This document shows, one piece after another, positions 53,761 through 63,873 of a stretch of DNA of 64,000 nucleotides. Source of the stretch: Meridianimarinicoccus sp. MJW13 (GTDB lineage: Bacteria > Pseudomonadota > Alphaproteobacteria > Rhodobacterales > Rhodobacteraceae); contig NZ_JACNMU010000002.1 of NCBI RefSeq assembly GCF_014901205.1, positions 372,001-436,000 of the forward strand, read 5' to 3'. The notes under the pieces are model-generated. The model did not search any database. It was given only the letters and a program-made list of their open reading frames with translations, and was not told where the DNA came from. The translations under genes were made by a program, and so were the position numbers. The stretch's first letter is position 1, and every line of letters begins with the position of its first letter.

Positions 53761-54645
53761 TTGTCCGAGCGACCCGAAACACGCGCATTGCTGATCGCTC
53801 CAGACCCCAAGGCCCCCGGTTTGACCCGTGCGGTCACCGGCGTGGATCACACTGGCCAGCCCTGCGACCTGTCGGTGGTCGAGGAGCGGCCATTGACCAT
53901 CTATCTGAACAGCCGCGAGATCGTGACGGCGATGACCATCGGGGATTATCCCGAATATCTGGGCGTCGGGTTCCTGCGCAACCAGGGGATGCTGCGCGAC
54001 AGCGATGTGATCACCGGCGTCGATTTCGATGCCGAGTTGGAAGTGGTGGTGGTGCGCACCGCCGAACAGACCGACCATGAGGACAAGCTGAAGAAGAAGA
54101 CCCGAACCTCGGGCTGCGCCGTGGGCACGGTCTTTGGCGACATGATGGAGGGGCTGGAGGGGCTGGAACTGCCGCCTGCGCAGGTGCGGACCTCGGACCT
54201 TTATGCGCTGGCACGGCAGATCAACACGCTGCCCAGCCTCTACCTTGAGGCCGGGGCGATCCATGGCTCGGTGCTGTGCAAGGGAGATCAGCCGCTGGTC
54301 TACATGGAAGACGTCGGTCGTCACAACGCGGTGGACAAGATCGCGGGCTGGATGGTGACCGAAGGCGCCTCGGGCGCGGACAAGGTGCTGTATACCACCG
54401 GGCGGCTGACCTCGGAGATGGTGATCAAGACCGCGCTGATGGGCATTCCGGTGCTCGCCTCGCGCTCGGGCTTCACGGCCTGGGGGGTAGAGATCGCGCG
54501 GCAGGTGGGGCTGACCCTGATCGGCCGGATGCGCGGCCAGCGGTTCGTCTGCCTCAGTGGGGCAGAACGGCTGGTCTGGGACGCGGATCCGGAGGCCCAA
54601 CCGGCCGAGGACCGCCGCCACCGCCGCAAGGGGGCACCGGCATGA
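53761..54645 (+). CDS. fdhD: formate dehydrogenase accessory sulfurtransferase FdhD
   Basis: A 294-residue protein that carries sulfur from IscS to the molybdenum cofactor before it enters formate dehydrogenase. Typical segments are NSREIVTAMTIGDYPEYLGVGFL, EDVGRHNAVDKIAGW and TTGRLTSEMV. The sulfur loop has one Cys (C119, TSGCAVG) rather than a CxxC. The TTG start at 53761 follows AGGAGAGGCAA; there is no better ATG. First gene of the molybdenum operon; it overlaps mobA by 4 bases. Confidence 0.93.
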   Translation: MSERPETRALLIAPDPKAPGLTRAVTGVDHTGQPCDLSVVEERPLTIYLNSREIVTAMTIGDYPEYLGVGFLRNQGMLRDSDVITGVDFDAELEVVVVRTAEQTDHEDKLKKKTRTSGCAVGTVFGDMMEGLEGLELPPAQVRTSDLYALARQINTLPSLYLEAGAIHGSVLCKGDQPLVYMEDVGRHNAVDKIAGWMVTEGASGADKVLYTTGRLTSEMVIKTALMGIPVLASRSGFTAWGVEIARQVGLTLIGRMRGQRFVCLSGAERLVWDADPEAQPAEDRRHRRKGAPA

Positions 54646-55265
54646 GTTTTGGTGTGCTGAACCTTGGCGGCGTGATTCTTTCCGGCGGTCAGGCGCGGCG
54701 CATGGGCGGCGGCGACAAGGGCGCGCTGGTGCTGGGGGGGCGCAGCCTGCTGGACCGGGTGATCGACCGCCTGGGGCCGCAGGTGGGGCCGATGATGCTG
54801 AACGCCAACGGCGATGCGGCGCGCTTTGCCGAATACGGGTTGCCGGTCCGGGGTGACAGCCTGCCGGGGTATCCGGGCCCGCTGGCGGGGGTTCTGGCCG
54901 GTCTCGACTGGGCAGCCGAGGCGGGGCTGACCCATATCATCACCGCCGCCGCCGACACGCCGTTCTTTCCCGCCGACCTTGCGCCGCGTCTGGCGCGCGC
55001 CGCCGAACGCGCCGCCACGCCGATTGCGCTGGCTGCCACGCAGGAAGGCGGGCGGATGACCCGGCACCCGACCTTCGGGCTGTGGCCCGTGGCGCTGCGC
55101 GCCGATCTGCGGGCCGCGCTTGAGGATGGTTTGCGCAAGGTGGTGCTGTGGACCGACAAGCATGGCGCGGCCTCGACCGCATTCCACGACGACGCCTTCT
55201 TCAACATCAACACGCCCGAGGATCTGGCCCGCGCCGAGCGGATGGTGCGCGAGGGCGTGCAATGA
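54642..55265 (+). CDS. mobA: molybdenum cofactor guanylyltransferase
   Basis: A 207-residue enzyme that attaches GMP to molybdopterin. The nucleotide signature GVILSGGQARRMGGGDKG is near the N-terminus (residues 9-26), and AAADTPFFP is the metal-binding site. It overlaps fdhD and mobB by 4 bases each, so it is translationally coupled. Confidence 0.95.
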   Translation: MSFGVLNLGGVILSGGQARRMGGGDKGALVLGGRSLLDRVIDRLGPQVGPMMLNANGDAARFAEYGLPVRGDSLPGYPGPLAGVLAGLDWAAEAGLTHIITAAADTPFFPADLAPRLARAAERAATPIALAATQEGGRMTRHPTFGLWPVALRADLRAALEDGLRKVVLWTDKHGAASTAFHDDAFFNINTPEDLARAERMVREGVQ

Positions 55266-55756
55266 GGCTGTTCGGCGTCGCGGGCTGGAAGAACGCGGGC
55301 AAGACCGGGCTGATGGAACGGTTGGTGACCGAAATCACCGGGCGGGGGCTCAGCGTCTCGACGGTGAAACACGCCCATCACGCCTTCGACGTGGATCATG
55401 CGGGGCGCGACAGCCATCGGCACCGGCAGGCGGGGGCGAGCGAGGTTCTGGTGGCCTCGGGCCATCGCTGGGCGTTGATGCATGAACTGCGCAACCGGGC
55501 AGAGCCGCCGTTGGAACTGCTGCTGGACAAGCTGTCGCCGGTCGATCTGGTGCTGATCGAGGGCTACAAGCGCGAGCGGCATCCCAAGATCGAAGCCTGG
55601 CGGCAGGCGGCCGGACACGCGCTGATCGCACCCGAGGATCCGACGATCCGCGCCGTGGCCTCGGACATGGTGTTGCCCGATCTGACGGTGCCTCGGTTCG
55701 ATCTGGACGATACTGGCGCCATTGCGGATTTCATCCTGGCCGAGGTCGGGCTGTGA
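55262..55756 (+). CDS. mobB: molybdopterin-guanine dinucleotide biosynthesis protein MobB
   Basis: A 164-residue GTP-binding protein. The P-loop is in GVAGWKNAGKTGLM (residues 5-18), with VKHAHHAFDVDHAG and LVLIEGYKRERHPKIE as further family blocks. It assists MobA. ATG at 55262 overlaps the mobA stop; its stop overlaps the next GTG by 4 bases. Confidence 0.94.
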   Translation: MRLFGVAGWKNAGKTGLMERLVTEITGRGLSVSTVKHAHHAFDVDHAGRDSHRHRQAGASEVLVASGHRWALMHELRNRAEPPLELLLDKLSPVDLVLIEGYKRERHPKIEAWRQAAGHALIAPEDPTIRAVASDMVLPDLTVPRFDLDDTGAIADFILAEVGL

Positions 55757-57906
55757 CGCGATTCGACACGGTGCTGGTGGTCGATTGGTCCGGCGGCAAG
55801 GATCGCGGGGCCACGCCCAAGGCTGATGCCATCTGGACCTGTGTCGCCCGGAATGGCGATGCCGAGCCGCCGGTCTATCACCGCAATCGTCAGGTGGCCG
55901 AAGCCGCCCTGCGGGAGTTTCTTAAGGCCGAACTGCGCGCCGGTCGCCGGGTTCTGGCCGGCTTCGATTTTGCCTTCGGCTATCCGGCGGGATTCGCCGA
56001 GGCGCTGACCGGGCGCGCCGATGCGCTGGCCCTGTGGGAGTGGGTCGAGGCGCGGATCACCGACACGCCCGAGAACAACAACCGTTTCGATCTGGCCGCA
56101 GAGATCAACGCCCGCTTCCCTGGCGACGGGCCGTTCTGGGGCAATGGCCTGAAGCGCGAGATCGTGGGGCTGCCGCGCGGCACAAGCGGGCTGGACCGCG
56201 CCGCCACCGGATTGGCGGAACGTCGTCAGGTCGAAAGACACCTGCCCGGGGCGTTCTCTTGCTGGCAGTTGGCCGGGGCTGGGGCCGTGGGCTCGCAGAC
56301 CCTGATGGGGCTGCCGGTTCTGGCGCGGCTGCGGCGCGCGCTGGCCGGGCGCATCGCGGTCTGGCCGTTCGAGCCAAGTGTCGAGGCGAGTGTGGTTCTG
56401 GCCGAGGTCTACCCCTCGATTCTGGCCGAGGCGGTCTTAGCGCAGATGGCCGAGGATCCTGCCGCCATCAAGGACGCGGTGCAGGTCGAGGTGCTGGCCC
56501 GCGCACTGTCCCGGCTGGCCGCAAGCGACGGCCTTGGTCCGCTTTTGTCCGCCGCGCCGACCGGGGCACTGGCGGAAGGCTGGATTCTGGGCGCCGGGGC
56601 CGAAGCGCAGTTGCGTCAGGCGGCGCGGGGCGATCAGCCGCTGCGCCCGCCACCGCTGCGCAACGATTGTTTCGCCCTGCCGCAAGGCGTCGTTTGGACA
56701 CCGGTGGCCGACGCTCTGGACGCCCTGCGCGCCCGGATCCGCCCGGTGACCGGCACTGAACGCCTGCCCTTGTCGCAGGCCCTTGGCCGGGTATTGGCTG
56801 AACCCGCCGTCGCCCGGCGCGCCAACCCGCCCGGCGCCAATTCGGCGGTGGATGGCTATGGTTTTGCCGGGGCTTCGATCGGCGCGGGGCCACAGGTTCT
56901 GCCGCTGGTGGACGGCCGCGCCGCCGCCGGGGCACCGTTTCATGGCCGCGTCCCCGAGGGCCACGCGATCCGCATCCTGACCGGGGCGCTGCTGCCCGAG
57001 GGGGTCGATACCGTGGTGCTGGAGGAAGACTGCGCGCTTGGCGGCGGGCAGGTGGCGTTCGAGGGTCCGGTGAAGCCCGGCGCAAATGCCCGCAAGGCCG
57101 GCGAGGATGTGCAGGCCGGGGCCGAGGTTCTGGTCGCAGGCCGCCGGCTTGGCCCGCCGGACCTGGCGCTGCTGGCCGCCACCGGGCTGGCCGAGGTCGC
57201 GGTTCACAGGCCGCTGCGGGTGGGCGTGGTATCAACCGGTGACGAGTTGGTGGCGCCGGGGGAAGACATGGATCCCGGCAAGACCTTCGACGCCAACCGT
57301 CCGATGTTGCTGGGGCTGATCGCGGACTGGGGGCATACGGCGGTGGACCTGGGGCAGGTCGCCGACACGCGCGATGCCGTGCGCGCGGCGCTGGATGGCG
57401 CGGCGGCGCAGGTGGATGCGGTGCTGACCTCGGGCGGGGCTTCGGCAGGAGATGAAGATCACGTCTCGGCCCTGCTGCGCGAAGAGGGGAACTTGCAGAC
57501 CTGGCGCGTGGCAATGAAACCGGGGCGGCCACTGGCGCTCGCGCTATGGCAGGGGGTGCCGGTGGTCGGCCTGCCGGGCAACCCGGTGGCGGCCTTCGTC
57601 TGCAGCCTGGTTTTCGCGCGTCCGATGCTGGCGGCGCTGTCCGGGCAGGGCTGGCCCGTGCCGCAGGGATTCAGCGTTCCGGCCGCATTTTCCAAGCGCA
57701 AGAAGGCCGGGCGGCGGGAATATCTGCGCGCGCGGCTGGATGCGAATGGGCGGGCAGAGGTCTTTGCCTCGGAAGGCTCGGGCCGGGTCTCGGGGCTAAG
57801 CTGGGCTTGCGGATTGGTGGAACTGGACGAAGACGCCCGCGAGATTTCCCCCGGCGATCCGGTGCGCTTCGTGCCCTATGGCAGCTTTGGGGTGCGGGGC
57901 GGGTAG
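55753..57906 (+). CDS. moeA: DUF429-like domain fused to molybdopterin molybdotransferase MoeA
   Basis: A 717-residue two-part protein. Residues 1-310 begin VLVVDWSGG (D11, W12) with LAGFDFAFGYP (D72), an RNase-H-like pattern of DUF429 proteins. From about 314 the MoeA part starts: NSAVDGYG (363-370), LTGALLPEGVDTVVLEED, VVSTGDELVAPGE, TSGGASAGDEDHV and GLPGNPVAAF. MoeA inserts molybdenum. In many relatives the two parts are, I believe, separate genes. GTG start at 55753 overlaps mobB. Confidence 0.9.
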   Translation: MTRFDTVLVVDWSGGKDRGATPKADAIWTCVARNGDAEPPVYHRNRQVAEAALREFLKAELRAGRRVLAGFDFAFGYPAGFAEALTGRADALALWEWVEARITDTPENNNRFDLAAEINARFPGDGPFWGNGLKREIVGLPRGTSGLDRAATGLAERRQVERHLPGAFSCWQLAGAGAVGSQTLMGLPVLARLRRALAGRIAVWPFEPSVEASVVLAEVYPSILAEAVLAQMAEDPAAIKDAVQVEVLARALSRLAASDGLGPLLSAAPTGALAEGWILGAGAEAQLRQAARGDQPLRPPPLRNDCFALPQGVVWTPVADALDALRARIRPVTGTERLPLSQALGRVLAEPAVARRANPPGANSAVDGYGFAGASIGAGPQVLPLVDGRAAAGAPFHGRVPEGHAIRILTGALLPEGVDTVVLEEDCALGGGQVAFEGPVKPGANARKAGEDVQAGAEVLVAGRRLGPPDLALLAATGLAEVAVHRPLRVGVVSTGDELVAPGEDMDPGKTFDANRPMLLGLIADWGHTAVDLGQVADTRDAVRAALDGAAAQVDAVLTSGGASAGDEDHVSALLREEGNLQTWRVAMKPGRPLALALWQGVPVVGLPGNPVAAFVCSLVFARPMLAALSGQGWPVPQGFSVPAAFSKRKKAGRREYLRARLDANGRAEVFASEGSGRVSGLSWACGLVELDEDAREISPGDPVRFVPYGSFGVRGG

Positions 57907-57961
57907 GGGAGCCTTCCCCCGATGACCCATCTCCCCCGGGACCATTGCCCGACAGCTGTGC

Positions 57962-58843
57962 TCAGCGCGGGCCGAACATGTCGGCGGCCGCGCCCAGCAG
58001 CAGGAAGGCGCGGGCGCTGCGGGTGGCAGTGAGGGCGGTAATGGCGGGCTCGTCCAGATCCGGAAGACGGCTGGTGATCAGGTGATCGAAGCGGCGCAGG
58101 AAATGGTGGACCGTGTCGCGGTAAACCGTGTTGGTGTGCAACTGTCGGCGGCATTTTTCGGCTTCGGGCGTGTCCTGGAAAAGGGCCAGCCCGATGGCTA
58201 CATCGTGGCGTGCGCCCTCGGCGAAGGCCTGCCAGGTGGCCGCATCGGGCAGCGCGCCGTCGATGTCATCGACGTAGATGCCATCCTGGGACAGCAGCGT
58301 CAGCATGTCCTGCGCGGCCTGAACCACCTGCCGGGACTGCGGATCCTTCAGGGCGCGGGCGAGCGAGCGGAACCCCTCGGCATCATCCTGCGTTTCGGGG
58401 AAATGCAGGGCGCGGATCAGGTCGGTCAGGGCCAGCGGTTGCGCCGGCACCGGATCCATCGGCAGCGCCGGTTGCGGATCTGACAGCGGCATGGCCGAAA
58501 CCGACAGCGGCACGGGATCGGACGTGCGCGGCGGCGGCGTCTTTTCCGGGCGCACCTGCGGTGCGGTCTGCTGTGCTTTCAGGACCTCCAGTTCGGCGCG
58601 CGCCTGATGCAGGGCGCGGGCCAGGGCGGTGGCAAGGCAGATCAGCACCAATGGCAGGACAAGGCCAAGGACCGTGCCCAGCAACCCGTCGCCCGCACGC
58701 GGCAACACGAGCAGGTAAAGGGCCGCCCAAACAAGCGCCGTGCCGGCACCGATGGCGATGATCGCCGTGGCCCCTGTGCGCCGGGACGACGGGCCCGGGG
58801 CGGGACCCGAGTGGGGACGCCCCGTCCGGTCGCTGTCAGCCAT
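57962..58843 (-). CDS. membrane protein of unknown function downstream of greA
   Basis: A 293-residue protein with two adjacent membrane helices (about 28-48 and 55-77), a Pro-rich linker to about residue 135 and an alpha-helical C-terminal domain (about 140-290). I do not recognise the family. The ATG at 58843 overlaps the greA stop by 8 bases, so it is translated from the greA message. Convergent with the moeA fusion. Confidence 0.65.
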   Translation of the reverse strand: MADSDRTGRPHSGPAPGPSSRRTGATAIIAIGAGTALVWAALYLLVLPRAGDGLLGTVLGLVLPLVLICLATALARALHQARAELEVLKAQQTAPQVRPEKTPPPRTSDPVPLSVSAMPLSDPQPALPMDPVPAQPLALTDLIRALHFPETQDDAEGFRSLARALKDPQSRQVVQAAQDMLTLLSQDGIYVDDIDGALPDAATWQAFAEGARHDVAIGLALFQDTPEAEKCRRQLHTNTVYRDTVHHFLRRFDHLITSRLPDLDEPAITALTATRSARAFLLLGAAADMFGPR

Positions 58844-59306
58844 AGACAATGGTCAGAATTTCATAGGCCCGATCCCCGCCGGGGGTGCGCACCTCGACGC
58901 TGTCGCCCTCTTCCTTGCCGATCAGGGCACGGGCCAGCGGCGACTTGATGTTCAGTCGGCCCTTCTCGATGTCGGCTTCGGGTTCGCCGACGATCTGATA
59001 GGTCTTCTCTTCCTCGGTATCCTCGTCCAGCAGCGTCACGCGGGCGCCGAACTTGATGGCGCCGGACAGCTTCGAGGTGTCGATAATGTCGGCACGGCCA
59101 AGGATGGATTCGACTTCCTTGATGCGGCCTTCGATGAAGCTCTGCTTTTCGCGGGCGGCATGATATTCGGCGTTTTCCGACAGGTCGCCATGTTCGCGCG
59201 CCTCGGCAATGGCCTTGATGACCGCCGGGCGTTCCACCGACTTGAGGGTTTTTAGTTCTTTGTCCAGCGCGGTGTGGCCCGCGCGGGTCAGCGGTATCTT
59301 TTCCAT
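58836..59306 (-). CDS. greA: transcription elongation factor GreA
   Basis: A 156-residue protein that helps stalled RNA polymerase cut its transcript. The coiled-coil tip [16 protein letters not shown] (40-55) with the acidic catalytic residues, and a C-terminal [14 protein letters not shown], are typical. ATG at 59306 gives [11 protein letters not shown]; the frame is open further upstream only by chance. Confidence 0.96.
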   Translation of the reverse strand: MEKIPLTRAGHTALDKELKTLKSVERPAVIKAIAEAREHGDLSENAEYHAAREKQSFIEGRIKEVESILGRADIIDTSKLSGAIKFGARVTLLDEDTEEEKTYQIVGEPEADIEKGRLNIKSPLARALIGKEEGDSVEVRTPGGDRAYEILTIVYG

Positions 59307-59476
59307 GAGTCTCTTTATCCTGCCTGCGTCCCGATACTGCCCGGGACGGACGCGACCAAGCCCAACCTGAACAAATGGCAGACCGGATTGCAAGGGGCGG
59401 AATGCGGCGGTGGCACCGGCCTGCCGGGTGCTACCCAAGGTCGCGCGACGGGCGGGCAAAAGGCGCAACGTCGCAA

Positions 59477-59506
59477 TTGACCCTGCGGCCCGACGCAGTC
59501 GATAAC
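59477..59506 (+). promoter_or_regulatory. possible promoter of the ETF-QO gene
   Basis: TTGACC (59477-59482) and GATAAC (59501-59506), 18 bases apart, lie 70 bases upstream of the ATG. It is the best sigma-70-like match in the 270-base gap between greA and this gene; otherwise I see nothing there. Confidence 0.4.
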
Positions 59507-59576
59507 CCCGGTGAGCCAAAGTCAGGTGTCCGGGTCCCGACGGGATCGAGACCCCGCACAGCAGAGGATTGAGCCT

Positions 59577-61229
59577 ATGATTGAGATCGAACGCGAAGAG
59601 ATGGAGTATGACGTCGTCATCGTAGGCGCCGGACCGGCAGGTCTGTCGGCCGCGATCCGTCTGAAACAGCTTGATCCCGAACTTCAGGTCGTGGTGCTGG
59701 AGAAGGGCTCGGAAGTGGGGGCGCATATCCTGTCGGGCGCGGTTCTGGATCCCTGCGGTCTGAACAAGCTGATCCCCGACTGGAAAGAGAAGGGCGCCCC
59801 GATCACCGTGCCGGTGAAACAGGACAACTTCTATATGCTGGGCGAGGCGGGACAGATCCGTGTGCCCAACTTCCCGATGCCGCCGCTGATGAACAATCAC
59901 GGCAACTACATCGTGTCGATGGCCAATGTCTGCCGCTGGATGGCCGAGCAGGCCGAGGCGCTGGAGGTTGAAATCTTCCCCGGCATGGCCTGTTCCGAAC
60001 TGGTCTATGGCGACAATGGCGAAGTTGCCGGCGTGGTTGCCGGTGAATTCGGCAAGGACGCCGACGGCACCCCCGGTCCGGCCTATGAGCCGGGCATGGT
60101 GCTGAAGGGAAAATACGTCTTCCTGTCCGAAGGCGTGCGCGGATCGCTGTCAAAGCAGGCCATCGCGAAATTCGATCTGGACGCGGATGCCGAGCCCCAG
60201 AAATACGGCATCGGCATGAAGGAAATCTGGGAGATCGATCCCGACAAGCATCACGAGGGCACCGTCACCCACACCATGGGCTGGCCGCTGGGCGCGAACG
60301 CCGGGGGCGGTTCCTTCATCTATCATCTTGACAACAATCAGGTTTACGTCGGTTTCGTTGTTCACCTGAACTACAAGAACCCGTATTTGTCGCCCTATAT
60401 GGAATTCCAGCGGTTCAAGCATCACCCGATGGTGGCCGAGCTGCTGAAGGGCGGCAAACGCGTGGCCTATGGGGCGCGGGCTATCTCGGAAGGCGGCTGG
60501 CAGTCGCTGCCGAAGCTGGCGTTCCCTGGCGGGGCGCTGCTGGGCTGTTCGGCGGGTATGGTCAACGTGCCGCGCATCAAGGGCAACCACAACGCGATGC
60601 TGTCGGGCATGGCTGCTGCCGAAGCCGCCCATGCCGCCCTGGCCGAGGGCCGGTCGGGCGACACGCTGGACGGATACGACGCCGACGTGCGGTCGGGGCC
60701 GATCGCCAAGGACCTGAAGAAAGTGCGCAACGTCAAGCCGCTGTGGTCGAAATACGGGCTGACGACATCGCTGATGGTTGGCGGTATGGACATGTGGACC
60801 AACACGCTGGGCTTTTCGGTTCTGGGCACGCTGGGCCACGGAAAAACCGATGCGGAAGCCACCGAGCGGTCGATCCGGCACACGCCCATCGACTATCCCA
60901 AGCCCGATGGCACGCTCAGCTTCGACCGGCTGACCAATGTCAGCTTCGCGGCGACCAACCACGAGGAAAGCCAGCCCGCGCATCTGAAACTGACCGATCC
61001 GGATCTGGCGGTGACGGTCGACTGGAACAAGTATGCAGGTCCGTCGACCCGCTATTGCCCGGCGGGTGTCTATGAATTCGTGCAGGACGAAGGGGCCGCG
61101 CAGCCGCGCTTTGTCATCAACTTCCAGAACTGCGTGCACTGCAAGACCTGCGACATCAAGGATCCGGCCCAGAACATCACCTGGACCACGCCGCAGGGGG
61201 GCGACGGGCCGAATTACCCGAACATGTGA
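59577..61229 (+). CDS. electron-transfer flavoprotein-ubiquinone oxidoreductase
   Basis: A 550-residue membrane-associated enzyme that passes electrons from ETF (acyl-CoA dehydrogenases) to ubiquinone. [14 protein letters not shown] is the FAD site; C494, C519, C522 and C525 (in CVHCKTC) bind the 4Fe-4S cluster. The ATG at 59577 is preferred because [17 protein letters not shown] matches family starts; the frame is open to 59511. It is the partner for the acyl-CoA dehydrogenase at 49 kb. Confidence 0.95.
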   Translation: MIEIEREEMEYDVVIVGAGPAGLSAAIRLKQLDPELQVVVLEKGSEVGAHILSGAVLDPCGLNKLIPDWKEKGAPITVPVKQDNFYMLGEAGQIRVPNFPMPPLMNNHGNYIVSMANVCRWMAEQAEALEVEIFPGMACSELVYGDNGEVAGVVAGEFGKDADGTPGPAYEPGMVLKGKYVFLSEGVRGSLSKQAIAKFDLDADAEPQKYGIGMKEIWEIDPDKHHEGTVTHTMGWPLGANAGGGSFIYHLDNNQVYVGFVVHLNYKNPYLSPYMEFQRFKHHPMVAELLKGGKRVAYGARAISEGGWQSLPKLAFPGGALLGCSAGMVNVPRIKGNHNAMLSGMAAAEAAHAALAEGRSGDTLDGYDADVRSGPIAKDLKKVRNVKPLWSKYGLTTSLMVGGMDMWTNTLGFSVLGTLGHGKTDAEATERSIRHTPIDYPKPDGTLSFDRLTNVSFAATNHEESQPAHLKLTDPDLAVTVDWNKYAGPSTRYCPAGVYEFVQDEGAAQPRFVINFQNCVHCKTCDIKDPAQNITWTTPQGGDGPNYPNM

Positions 61230-61235
61230 TGGTGT

Positions 61236-61257
61236 GGCCGGGGCGACAGCCCCGGCC
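61236..61257 (+). terminator. hairpin after the ETF-QO gene
   Basis: GGCCGGGGC / GCCCCGGCC perfect 9-bp stem with loop GACA, starting 7 bases after the stop. Very stable; the following T tract is poor. Confidence 0.65.
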
Positions 61258-61322
61258 CGCATTGCCAATGGGGCGGGCGCGCACTAGCCTTTCCGGATGA
61301 AGACGTCTGACGGAGTACCCCC

Positions 61323-63014
61323 TTGCGCCTGACACGCCCCCTGTTCGCCCTGGCCCTGGCCGCGCAACTGACCGCCTCGGCGGCGGCTGCCGGGTCTTCC
61401 GGCGCCTATCTTGCGGCCCGCCACGCGGGCATCAACAACGACTATGTGGCGGCGGCGGAGTATTTCACCCGCGCCCTGTCCCGTGATCCCAACAATCCGG
61501 GGCTGATGGACAACGTGGTGACGGTCAACGTCAACGCCGGCTGGATCGATCGGGCCGTGCCGGTGGCAAGGGTCATGATCGATTCCGAGATGCCCAGCCA
61601 GGTGGCCGCCATGGTCGTTCTGGCCGACATGGCGGCGCAGGGCGAGTTTTCCCAGATCGTCGAAAGCTTCGAAAGCGGCCGATCCGTCGGCGCGCTGGTG
61701 GACGGTCTGACCGCCGCCTGGGCAATGCTGGGGGCCGGGCAGGTGAGCCTGGCGCTGGAGAAATTCGACGAAGTCGCCAGCCAGCAGGGGCTGAAGTCCT
61801 TCGCGCTGTATCACAAGGCGCTCGCGCTGGCCTCGGTCGGGGATTTCGAAGGTGCGGACGATATCTTCTCGGGCCGCGCCGAAGGGCCGTTGCAGGTCTC
61901 GCGCCGGGGCGTTCTGGCCCATGTGCAGGTGCTTAGCCAACTGGATCGCAACGAAGGCTCCATCGATCTGATCGAACAGGCATTCGGCGCCAATCCCGCA
62001 CCGATCTTCGCGCAGCTTCTGGAAGACCTGGCCACCGGCCAGCAAGTGCCCTTCACGCTGGCCACCGATGCCACCCAAGGCATTGGCGAGGTGTTCCATT
62101 CCATCGCCTCGGCACTGGTGGGCGAGGCCGCCGATGGCTACACGCTGGTCTATGCCCGGCTGGCGTCGCACCTGAACCCCGGCAACGTCGACTCGCTTCT
62201 GCTGATCGCGGCGCTGCTGGAGGATCTTGAGCAATACGATCTGGCCACCCGCGCTTACGACGCCGTTCCGCACGATCATGCGGCCTTCGTCACCGCCGAA
62301 ATCGGCCGCGCCGACGCGCTGCTGGCCGCTGGCCGTGACGATGCCGCCGTCGAGGTGCTCAAGCAGCTGGCCAAGGCGCATCCGGAGCTGCTGCAAGTGC
62401 AGAACAAGCTGGGCGACACCCTGCGCCGTCTGGATCGGTTCGAAGAAGCGCAGCCGGTCTATGATCGCGCCATCGCCCTGATCGAGACCCCCGAGGCCAA
62501 CAGCTGGCCGGTGTTTTTCTCACGCGGGATCACGCTGGAACGTATCGGACAATGGGAGGCCGCCGAGGTCGATTTCCGCAAGGCGCTGGAATTGCAGCCC
62601 GAACAACCGCAGGTCCTGAACTACCTTGGTTACAGCCTGGTCGAGATGCAGACCAACCTTGACGAGGCGCTCGACATGATCGAACGCGCCGTCGCCGGGC
62701 GGCCCAACGATGGCTATATCACCGACTCGCTGGGGTGGGTGCTGTACCGGATGGGCCGCTATGACGAAGCAGTCGGCCATATGGAACGCGCCGCCGCGCT
62801 GATGCCCACGGATCCGATCATCAACGACCATCTGGGCGATGTCTATTGGTCGGTGGGCCGCCAGATCGAGGCGCAATTCCAGTGGCGCCGGGCCTTGTCC
62901 TTCGACCCCGAAGAAGACGAGGCCGACCGCATTCGCCGCAAGCTGGAAGTCGGGCTGGATCAGGTTCTGGAAGACGAGGGAGCCGCCCCCCTTGGCGTTG
63001 TCGAAGACGGCTGA
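61323..63014 (+). CDS. tetratricopeptide-repeat protein, secreted
   Basis: A 563-residue protein with a signal peptide (1-23, ending AAA) and many TPR-type helix pairs, clearest in the second half: [17 protein letters not shown]-like units, such as [10 protein letters not shown] and [20 protein letters not shown] domains scaffold protein contacts; here probably in the periplasm or outer membrane. The TTG start at 61323 lies after GACGGAGTACCCC. It overlaps ispE by 17 bases, a frequent pairing in this order. Confidence 0.85.
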   Translation: MRLTRPLFALALAAQLTASAAAAGSSGAYLAARHAGINNDYVAAAEYFTRALSRDPNNPGLMDNVVTVNVNAGWIDRAVPVARVMIDSEMPSQVAAMVVLADMAAQGEFSQIVESFESGRSVGALVDGLTAAWAMLGAGQVSLALEKFDEVASQQGLKSFALYHKALALASVGDFEGADDIFSGRAEGPLQVSRRGVLAHVQVLSQLDRNEGSIDLIEQAFGANPAPIFAQLLEDLATGQQVPFTLATDATQGIGEVFHSIASALVGEAADGYTLVYARLASHLNPGNVDSLLLIAALLEDLEQYDLATRAYDAVPHDHAAFVTAEIGRADALLAAGRDDAAVEVLKQLAKAHPELLQVQNKLGDTLRRLDRFEEAQPVYDRAIALIETPEANSWPVFFSRGITLERIGQWEAAEVDFRKALELQPEQPQVLNYLGYSLVEMQTNLDEALDMIERAVAGRPNDGYITDSLGWVLYRMGRYDEAVGHMERAAALMPTDPIINDHLGDVYWSVGRQIEAQFQWRRALSFDPEEDEADRIRRKLEVGLDQVLEDEGAAPLGVVEDG

Positions 63015-63873
63015 GGCTTTTGCGCCGGCCAAGGTCAACCTGACACTGCATGTCACCGGACAGCGGGCCGATGGCTATCACCTGCTTGATTCGCTGGTGG
63101 TCTTCGCGGGCGTGGGCGACCGTCTGCGCGGGCAGTTGGCCCCGGAAACGCGGCTGCGTGTGACCGGTCCGCGTGCGGCGGGGGTGCCCACCGATGGCAG
63201 CAATCTGGTTCTGAAGGCGGCGCGCCTGTTCCGTCCCGAGGTGCCGGCTTCCCTGACCCTGGAAAAGCACCTTCCCGCCGCTGCCGGGATCGGCGGCGGA
63301 TCGTCTGACGCGGCGGCCTGCCTGCGCCTGTTGGCCCATCTGGGCACGCGGGCGTTGCCGTCAGAGGCCGATCAGTTGCGCCTTGGAGCCGATGTGCCGG
63401 TATGCCTTGCGGGCGATCCCCTGCGGATGGCGGGGATTGGCGAGGCGCTGTCGCCGGTGCTGGAGCTGCCGCCGCTCTGGCTGGTTCTGGTCAATCCCGG
63501 TGTTGACGTGCCGACCCCGGCGGTGTTCCGCGCCCTGACAAGCAAGACCAACCCGCCGATGCCGGATATTCCGTCTTTCCGCGATGCAAAGGCGATTCTG
63601 GCGTGGCTCGCGGCGCAGCGCAATGATCTTGAGGCCCCGGCCCGCGCACAGGCACCGGTCATCGACACCGTGCTTGCGGCACTGGCCGCGCAGCGCGGGT
63701 GCGGACTGGCGCGCATGTCGGGATCGGGGGCCACCTGTTTCGGGCTGTTTGCCATGGCCGCCGCAGCCGACGCCGCCGCCGGGGCGCTGGCCCGCGCGCA
63801 GCCGGACTGGTGGGTCACGGCGGCCCCGGTGCTGGGCCGCGCGCCGGATCAGTTGATCCGCGCCACCACATAG
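62998..63873 (+). CDS. ispE: 4-diphosphocytidyl-2-C-methyl-D-erythritol kinase
   Basis: A 291-residue GHMP kinase of the non-mevalonate isoprenoid pathway. [21 protein letters not shown] is the N-terminal signature and [16 protein letters not shown] the ATP loop; a late [13 protein letters not shown] is the third motif. The TTG at 62998 gives [14 protein letters not shown]; no ATG is available close by. It lies head to tail with the TPR gene and ends overlapping the convergent polyprenyl synthase gene by 25 bases. Confidence 0.93.
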   Translation: MSKTAEAFAPAKVNLTLHVTGQRADGYHLLDSLVVFAGVGDRLRGQLAPETRLRVTGPRAAGVPTDGSNLVLKAARLFRPEVPASLTLEKHLPAAAGIGGGSSDAAACLRLLAHLGTRALPSEADQLRLGADVPVCLAGDPLRMAGIGEALSPVLELPPLWLVLVNPGVDVPTPAVFRALTSKTNPPMPDIPSFRDAKAILAWLAAQRNDLEAPARAQAPVIDTVLAALAAQRGCGLARMSGSGATCFGLFAMAAAADAAAGALARAQPDWWVTAAPVLGRAPDQLIRATT

